The translations under genes were made by a program, and so were the position numbers. A DNA stretch of 10,299 nt from JAZGBC01 sp036444495 (GTDB lineage: Bacteria > Pseudomonadota > Alphaproteobacteria > Kiloniellales > J153): positions 1 through 10,299 of the forward strand of contig JAZGBC010000003.1 in the NCBI GenBank assembly GCA_036444495.1, given 5' to 3'. The notes below the pieces were generated by a model. That model saw only the letters and a list, made by a program, of their open reading frames with translations, was not told the DNA's origin and searched no databases. The stretch's first letter is position 1. Every line of letters starts with the position of its first letter. Positions 6,741 through 10,299 of this stretch are shown here, in pieces.

Positions 6741-6766
6741 GCCGCGGAGGAAAAGGCTTCCGCGGC
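6741..6766 (-). promoter_or_regulatory. Inverted repeat upstream of the pseudo-receiver gene
   Basis: GCCGCGGA (6741-6748) and TCCGCGGC (6759-6766) form a perfect 8-bp inverted repeat around a 10-base centre. It lies 35-60 bases upstream of the preferred GTG start, where a leader hairpin or an operator could sit. No U-tract follows, so it is not an obvious terminator. Confidence 0.35.
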
Positions 6767-6833
6767 CCCTGACCTATAGGCGCACAAGCTTTCCATGTCG
6801 TTAATATGCGGGGCCCGCGGTCCGCAGCGGCGC

Positions 6834-6998
6834 TCAGCCTTTGGGCCCCTCGTCCTCGCCGGGCGGGCGCCTGTGCTTGGGTTTGCGGGTGTAGGCCTTG
6901 ATCGAGGGCTTGACCTTGGGCGTCAGACCACGCACCACGGGGGCCAGGGGGTTGCGCGGCTTGACCCGCTTGACCTTGGCCGGGCGCTTGCGTGCCAT
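6834..6998 (-). CDS. Small highly basic protein, possibly ArfA-like
   Basis: This gives 54 residues, MARKRPAKVKRVKPRN... ending GEDEGPKG, with about 17 Lys/Arg and no membrane segment. The ATG at 6998 lies four bases after the TGA of the carbonic anhydrase gene. AGGAAGG inside that gene's end, 11 bases upstream, can serve as the ribosome-binding site, so the two are probably translationally coupled. The frame stays open upstream to 7133, but that part only overlaps the carbonic anhydrase gene. The order NPL, a basic stretch, then KAYTRKPKHR loosely resembles the region of E. coli ArfA running from DPLF to KGKGSYMRKGKHG, which enters the empty mRNA channel of stalled ribosomes. This likeness is by eye, and ArfA is known mainly from beta- and gammaproteobacteria. 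It could equally be an unrelated RNA-binding small protein. Confidence 0.7.
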   Translation of the reverse strand: MARKRPAKVKRVKPRNPLAPVVRGLTPKVKPSIKAYTRKPKHRRPPGEDEGPKG

Positions 6999-7002
6999 GA
7001 TT

Positions 7003-7590
7003 TCACGCGCCTTCCTGCGGGACCGCCGCCCCCTCGGCCGCCAGCCGCGCCCGGTACTCGCCGGCAAGCGCCCTATAGTGCCTGACGAAGTAGGCCGCCT
7101 CGGCCAGTTCGTCATCCCGCAGATCCCGGGCATAGCGCGCCGGCGTGCCGGCCCAGAGCTGGCCGGACTCGACCACCTTGTCCGGGGTCACCAGCGCGCC
7201 GGCCGCGACCATGGCGCCGGGCTCCACCACGGCCCGGTCGAGGACCAGCGAGCGCATGCCGATGAAAGCGCCGTCGCCGACCGTACAGGCGTGCAGCAGC
7301 GCCATGTGCCCCACGACTACGTCGTCGCCGATCAGCGCCGGTTCGCCGCCCCCGGTCTCCCGGTAGTCGCCGTCCCGGTCGTGGTTGCCGTGGACGACGG
7401 TGCCGTCCTGCAGGTTGGTGTTGCGGCCAATGCTGATTTTATTGGTATCCCCGCGCAGCACGCAGCCGTACCAGATGGACGAGCCGGCGGCGATCTCCAC
7501 ATCGCCGATGATGACCGCCGTCTCGGCGACGAAGACGTCTTCGGCGATTTTCGGTGTGATGCCCCGATAGGGCACGATCAGTCCGGACAT
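7003..7590 (-). CDS. Gamma-class carbonic anhydrase family protein
   Basis: The 195-residue product is a left-handed beta-helix protein built from hexapeptide repeats, as in IGDVEIAAGSSIWYGCVLRG and IGDDVVVGHMALLHACTVGD. Family members are trimers that bind a metal between subunits and hydrate CO2 to bicarbonate in the cytoplasm. The three metal ligands are in place: His67 in GTVVHGN, and His95 and His100 in VGHMALLHA, with the same five-residue gap as His117/His122 of archaeal Cam. R46, D48 and Q61 match Cam's Arg59, Asp61 and Gln75. A short charged insertion (about 69-85) follows His67. Many bacterial homologues are annotated only as family members, so activity is likely but not certain. 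The ATG at 7590 has AAGGGGGG nine bases upstream and lies 18 bases after the argC stop, so co-transcription with argC is likely. Confidence 0.93.
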   Translation of the reverse strand: MSGLIVPYRGITPKIAEDVFVAETAVIIGDVEIAAGSSIWYGCVLRGDTNKISIGRNTNLQDGTVVHGNHDRDGDYRETGGGEPALIGDDVVVGHMALLHACTVGDGAFIGMRSLVLDRAVVEPGAMVAAGALVTPDKVVESGQLWAGTPARYARDLRDDELAEAAYFVRHYRALAGEYRARLAAEGAAVPQEGA

Positions 7591-7608
7591 GGGCGCTTTC
7601 CCCCCTTA

Positions 7609-8592
7609 TCAGCCGGCCGCGCGCTCGAGGGCTATATCCTGCGGGGCGAGGCCCTCCTCTTCCGGCAGGCCCAGCATGAGGTTCAGGTTCTGCACCGCCT
7701 GTCCCGAGGCGCCCTTGCCCAGGTTGTCGAGCAGCGCCACCAGGACCGCCTGCCCCTCGGCCTCGTTGGCGAAGACGTAAAGCCGCACCTCGTTGCTGCC
7801 GTTCAACCCCTCCGGGTCCAGGTGGTCCATGGCCTGCGACTCCGCGAGCGGCGTGACCGTGACGAAGCGCCGGCCCCGGTAGTGGGTGGAGAGGACGCCA
7901 TGCAGATCGGCTGCCGATGGCTTGCCCGAAAGCGGGCCCAAATGGAGCGGCACTTGCACGATCATGCCCTGCCGAAAACGCCCCAATGCAGGCAAAAAAA
8001 GCGGCCGCAGGCGCAGGCCGCTGTGCTTGTGAATCTCGGGCACATGCTTGTGCGCCAGCCCCAGGGCGTAGACACGGAAGGACGAGTCGATGCGCTCGGG
8101 CGCGTCCGCCTGCTCGAACTGCGCAATCAGCTTGCGCCCGCCGCCCGAGTATCCGGACACCGCGTTGATGGTGACCGGATAGTCCTCCGGCAGCAGCCCC
8201 GCCGCTACCAGGGGATGGATGAGCGCCAGCGACGACAAGGCGTAGCAGCCCGGGTTGGTCACCCGCTTCGCCTCGGCGATGCGCCGGGGCTGCTCGGAAT
8301 CCAGTTCCGGAAAGCCATAGGCCCAGCCGGGATGGGTCCGGTGCGCGGTGCTGGCGTCGATCACCTTGAGCGCCGGGTTCTCGATCAGGGCGACGGCCTC
8401 GCGCGCCGCCTCGTCGGGCAGACAGAGGATCGCCAGATCGGCCGCGTTCAACATCTCCGCGCGGGCGCCCGCGTCCTTGCGCGCCGCCTCGGGCAGGCGC
8501 AGGAGTTCGATATCGGGGCGCGATTCCAGCCGCGCCCGGATCTGCAAGCCGGTCGTGCCGGCCTCGCCGTCGATGAATACCTTGGCCGTCAT
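7609..8592 (-). CDS. argC: N-acetyl-gamma-glutamyl-phosphate reductase
   Basis: The enzyme reduces N-acetylglutamyl 5-phosphate to its semialdehyde with NADPH, the third step of arginine synthesis (EC 1.2.1.38). The 327-residue product is the shorter ArgC type. Residues 2-16 (TAKVFIDGEAGTTGL) form the nucleotide-binding turn. The active-site cysteine is Cys116 in VTNPGCYA. SGYSGGGRK lies near 146-154, and the His-rich GLAHKHVPEI segment at about 178-187 carries the second catalytic region. The C-terminal DNLGKGASGQAVQNLN is a strong family signature. The ATG at 8592 has AAGGGACAGGAAA just upstream. The gene follows rpsI, a common order in alphaproteobacteria, but a good terminator and a candidate promoter lie between them, so argC is probably expressed separately from the ribosomal genes. 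Confidence 0.97.
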   Translation of the reverse strand: MTAKVFIDGEAGTTGLQIRARLESRPDIELLRLPEAARKDAGARAEMLNAADLAILCLPDEAAREAVALIENPALKVIDASTAHRTHPGWAYGFPELDSEQPRRIAEAKRVTNPGCYALSSLALIHPLVAAGLLPEDYPVTINAVSGYSGGGRKLIAQFEQADAPERIDSSFRVYALGLAHKHVPEIHKHSGLRLRPLFLPALGRFRQGMIVQVPLHLGPLSGKPSAADLHGVLSTHYRGRRFVTVTPLAESQAMDHLDPEGLNGSNEVRLYVFANEAEGQAVLVALLDNLGKGASGQAVQNLNLMLGLPEEEGLAPQDIALERAAG

Positions 8593-8610
8593 TTTCCTGT
8601 CCCTTTCAGG

Positions 8611-8645
8611 CCGTCCGACCGTAGCGCGCGGACGGTTACCGTCAA
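8611..8645 (-). promoter_or_regulatory. Candidate argC promoter overlapped by an inverted repeat
   Basis: On the minus strand TTGACG (8645-8640) is followed after 16 bases by TACGGT (8623-8618), a 5/6 and 3/6 sigma70 match. CCGTCCG (8611-8617) and CGGACGG (8629-8635) form a perfect 7-bp inverted repeat that surrounds the -10 box, a position where an operator or leader hairpin could act. Confidence 0.35.
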
Positions 8646-8648
8646 ATG

Positions 8649-8674
8649 AAAAGGGCGCCCCGGCGGGACGCCCT
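8649..8674 (-). terminator. Intrinsic terminator of the rplM-rpsI operon
   Basis: On the minus strand, 28 bases after the rpsI stop, AGGGCGTCCC pairs with GGGGCGCCCT to form a 10-bp stem (one G-U pair) with a three-base loop. TTTTCATTT follows. This is a standard Rho-independent terminator that separates the ribosomal genes from argC. Confidence 0.8.
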
Positions 8675-8702
8675 CATCGCATGGGGTAGAATCCTGCCGG
8701 TT

Positions 8703-9194
8703 CTATCGCTTGGAGAACTGGAAGCTGCGTCTGGCCTTGGCCTTGCCGTACTTCTTGCGCTCGACGACGCGCGAATCGCGGGTCAGGAAGCCGCCGCCCC
8801 TGAGCACCGGCCGCAGCTCCGGCTCGTAGAGCACCAGCGCCTTGGAGATGCCGTGGCGCACGGCGCCGGCCTGACCGGACAGTCCGCCGCCCTTGACCGT
8901 GCAGACCACGTCGAACTGCTCCTTGCGGCCGGCCGCCTCGAAGGGCTGATGGATGATCATGCGCAGCACGGGACGCGCAAAATACGTTTCCTGGTCGCGC
9001 CCGTTGACCGTGATCTTGCCCGCGCCCGCCTTGATCCAGACGCGCGCCACCGCGTCCTTGCGCTTGCCCGTGGCGTAGGCACGGCCGAGCGGGTCGCGCT
9101 GCGGCTCGGGCGCCTCGGGCGCGGCCTCGGGCACGACGCCCGTGGCCTCGGCCAGATCGCCCAGGTCGGTCAGGGTCTGTGTGTCCTCGACCAT
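8703..9194 (-). CDS. rpsI: 30S ribosomal protein S9 (uS9)
   Basis: uS9 sits on the 30S head, and its C-terminal tail contacts P-site tRNA. The 163-residue product has a core beginning GRAYATGKRKDAVARVWIKAG, followed by ITVNGRD, VKGGGLSGQAGAVRHGISKAL and the C-terminal ARRSFQFSKR, whose final Lys-Arg is the tRNA-contacting end. The first 35 or so residues are an acidic Ala/Pro/Glu-rich extension, longer than in E. coli (130 residues) but usual in alphaproteobacteria. The ATG at 9194 starts five bases after the rplM stop. GAGGAG at the end of rplM is the probable ribosome-binding site, so the pair should be translationally coupled. Confidence 0.98.
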   Translation of the reverse strand: MVEDTQTLTDLGDLAEATGVVPEAAPEAPEPQRDPLGRAYATGKRKDAVARVWIKAGAGKITVNGRDQETYFARPVLRMIIHQPFEAAGRKEQFDVVCTVKGGGLSGQAGAVRHGISKALVLYEPELRPVLRGGGFLTRDSRVVERKKYGKAKARRSFQFSKR

Positions 9195-9199
9195 GGCGT

Positions 9200-9664
9200 T
9201 TACGCGCTCCTCTTGTTCTTCGGGTTGCGCCCGGCGATATCCAGCACCTCGGGCTGCTGCGCCTCGTGCGGGTGCTCGGCGCCGGGATAGACCCGCAGGT
9301 TCTTGAGCTGCCGCCGCCCCAGCGGCCCGTCCGGGACCATGCGCTCGATGGCCTTGAGCACGACACGCTCGGGATGCTTGCCCTCCAGGATCTCGCCCGC
9401 CCGGCGCTCCTTGATGCCGCCGGGATAGCCGGTGTGGCGGTAGTAGACCTTGTCGGTCAGCTTCTTGCCGGTCAGCTTGATCTTGCCGGCGTTGATGATG
9501 ACCACGTTGTCGCCGCAGTCCATGTGCGGGGTGTAGGTGGTCTTGTGCTTGCCGCGCAGGATGTTGGCCACCTGCGACGCCAGACGGCCCAGGACCACCC
9601 CCTCGGCGTCCACCAGGAGCCATTTCTTCTCGATATCGGCCGGCCGGGCCATGTAGGTCTTCAT
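9200..9664 (-). CDS. rplM: 50S ribosomal protein L13 (uL13)
   Basis: uL13 is an early-assembly protein of the large subunit. The 154-residue product starts MKTYMARPADIEKKWLLVDA and contains the family landmarks LGRLASQVANILRGK, YTPHMDCGDNVVIINA, KIKLTGKKLTDKVYYRHTGY and PGGIKERRAGEIL. The ATG at 9664 is chosen because AAGGAA lies eight bases upstream and this is the usual family N-terminus; the frame runs on to 9757 without family similarity. It is the first gene of the rplM-rpsI operon. In E. coli, L13 represses its own operon through the mRNA leader, and a folded leader is visible here too. Confidence 0.98.
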   Translation of the reverse strand: MKTYMARPADIEKKWLLVDAEGVVLGRLASQVANILRGKHKTTYTPHMDCGDNVVIINAGKIKLTGKKLTDKVYYRHTGYPGGIKERRAGEILEGKHPERVVLKAIERMVPDGPLGRRQLKNLRVYPGAEHPHEAQQPEVLDIAGRNPKNKRSA

Positions 9665-9674
9665 CGCCGGAATT

Positions 9675-9714
9675 CCTTGCCTCGCGAAGCGGCAAAGGGG
9701 CCGAAGGCGGCCCC
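9675..9714 (-). promoter_or_regulatory. Folded rplM leader with a partly paired ribosome-binding site
   Basis: Reading the minus strand, GGGGCCG-CCTT-CGGCCCC (9714-9697) forms a 7-bp hairpin. Directly after it, CCTTTGCC (9698-9691) can pair, with one bulge, to GGCAAGG (9681-9675), whose AAGG belongs to the rplM ribosome-binding site. The two stems share two bases (9697-9698), so the first stem would release the GG of the ribosome-binding site. This is a plausible setting for L13 autoregulation, by inference only. Confidence 0.45.
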
Positions 9715-9728
9715 CGAATGCGCTGCGG

Positions 9729-9778
9729 TTTCTACGCCGGCCGCGCCGTTCTGTCAATGGACGATTAGCGTTTTTTTT
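9729..9778 (-). promoter_or_regulatory. Strong promoter of rplM-rpsI with upstream A-tract
   Basis: On the minus strand a perfect TTGACA (9757-9752) is followed after exactly 17 bases by TAGAAA (9734-9729), a 4/6 match to the -10 box. An A8 tract (9778-9771) lies about 14 bases upstream of the -35 box, where an UP element would bind the RNA polymerase alpha subunit. The predicted leader is about 58 bases. Confidence 0.65.
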
Positions 9779-9782
9779 GAAC

Positions 9783-9821
9783 GGCTTAGGGTCGCGGTAC
9801 TCTAATACCGTTTTCTAAGCC
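9783..9821. repeat. Nested inverted repeat upstream of the rplM promoter
   Basis: GGCTTAG (9783-9789) mirrors CTAAGCC (9815-9821). Inside it, CGGTA (9795-9799) mirrors TACCG (9806-9810) around a CTCTAA loop. There is no U-tract on the 3' side in either direction, and it is too small for a tRNA. It could be an upstream operator or part of an untranslated RNA; I cannot tell which. Confidence 0.45.
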
Positions 9822-9922
9822 CTTGGGGGTGTGGAAACAACAGGACCCGCCCGAACATTCAGGATTCCGGCCGCGCCGGCTTCATAACCAAAGACGGGCT
9901 CCGAGGGAGGCCGGCCCGGCGG

Positions 9923-10299
9923 TCAGCCAGGATCGGGGCCAGGCTTCTTGGCCTGCCGGTATTTGCCCCAAAGACGCTCCGGGACATACCACAGGGCGCC
10001 GTAGCCCCCGGCCAGAAGCGCAGCCCCAAGCCATATCCAGCCGTTCGGCCCGAGCCAGACGAGCCGAAAGCCGTGCAACAGGGTCACCACGGCCATGAGC
10101 AGAAAAAAAGGCCCGGTGAAATAACAGTGCAACCGGCCGCAACGGGTGGCGTTGGCAAGACAGGCGCCGCCCATCCAGACGAGGGCCAGGGCCCATACGA
10201 TGGTCCGGGCCGGGGACGCGACGAAGGCCGCACCGATCAGCGCGACGGTGGGCAGACCCCAGGCAAGCGCATAGCTTCGGGAATGGCTTACCCAGTCGT
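9923..10299 (-). CDS. Small inner-membrane protein, 5' end cut by the window edge
   Basis: The reading frame is open from the right edge to the TGA at 9923 (124 codons visible), so the start lies outside. Four hydrophobic segments are visible: SYALAWGLPTVALIGAAFVA, TIVWALALVWMGGACLA, YFTGPFFLLMAVVTLLHGF and GWIWLGAALLAGGYGALWYV. A basic tail (ERLWGKYRQAKKPGPDPG) follows and is probably cytoplasmic. Between helices two and three is CLANATRCGRLHC, with three cysteines and one histidine next to FTGPFF. I recall similar 'RCGRxHCxxTGP' sequences in proteobacterial membrane proteins of unknown function, and the residues could bind a metal. An internal ATG at 10174 would give an 83-residue protein, but it would cut a hydrophobic segment, so the longer form is preferred. 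No terminator is evident between its end and the rplM promoter. Confidence 0.75.
   Translation of the reverse strand, partial: DWVSHSRSYALAWGLPTVALIGAAFVASPARTIVWALALVWMGGACLANATRCGRLHCYFTGPFFLLMAVVTLLHGFRLVWLGPNGWIWLGAALLAGGYGALWYVPERLWGKYRQAKKPGPDPG

Noticed and set aside
6707..6796. N-terminal extension of the pseudo-receiver protein from an ATG at 6796
   Set aside because: No ribosome-binding site, sequence not protein-like, and it covers a perfect inverted repeat; the GTG at 6706 has GGAGG at proper spacing. Kept as an alternative.
9783..9821. tRNA or terminator upstream of rplM
   Set aside because: Only 39 bases, with no T-loop consensus or anticodon arm, and the T8 run lies on the wrong side of the hairpin for termination.

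Overview
The window looks like chromosome of a high-GC alphaproteobacterium, probably of the Rhodospirillales type. The evidence is the minus-strand block rplM-rpsI-argC, the long acidic N-terminal extension on ribosomal protein S9, a class I PHA synthase, an OmpA-type lipoprotein with a 'GHAS' variant of the peptidoglycan-binding motif, and a 'GTCATCCCGGA'-type palindromic intergenic repeat. Sampled core genes are about 70% G+C. Species cannot be named from the sequence alone.

Layout. Positions 1-1240 are an accessory stretch. They hold a small Rmf-like gene broken by a one-base frameshift (201-394), then a lower-GC gene (477-1160, about 42-48% G+C where sampled) with a HEPN-like RNxxxH motif. 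The same 12 bases, AATAACGAGCCT, sit at the stop codons of both genes, so the HEPN-like gene is bounded by direct repeats. Positions 1-200 show nothing else I can support. Positions 1241-3593 (minus) carry homoserine dehydrogenase (hom) and an OmpA-domain lipoprotein. phaC (3812-5611, plus) diverges from the lipoprotein gene across a 218-base gap with plausible promoters in both directions. Positions 5612-5914 have no gene but contain a roughly 207-bp palindromic repeat, apparently interrupted at its centre by a second, perfectly palindromic unit.

Positions 5915-9664 are all minus strand, transcribed right to left. rplM-rpsI has a strong sigma70-type promoter, an A-tract upstream, a structured leader and a clear intrinsic terminator. 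argC follows with its own probable promoter, then a gamma-class carbonic anhydrase, a 54-residue very basic protein 4 bases downstream of it, and a two-domain signalling protein whose HPt-like and receiver domains have both lost their phosphorylation residues. The window ends inside a small four-helix membrane protein (9923 to the edge) with a conserved-looking Cys/His motif.

How the genes relate. Most are housekeeping: amino-acid synthesis (hom, argC), translation (rplM, rpsI), carbon storage (phaC), envelope anchoring (OmpA-like) and CO2/bicarbonate chemistry. The parts most worth a second look are the HEPN-like gene with its flanking repeats, the nested palindromic repeat, the pseudo-receiver protein and the ArfA-like small basic protein.
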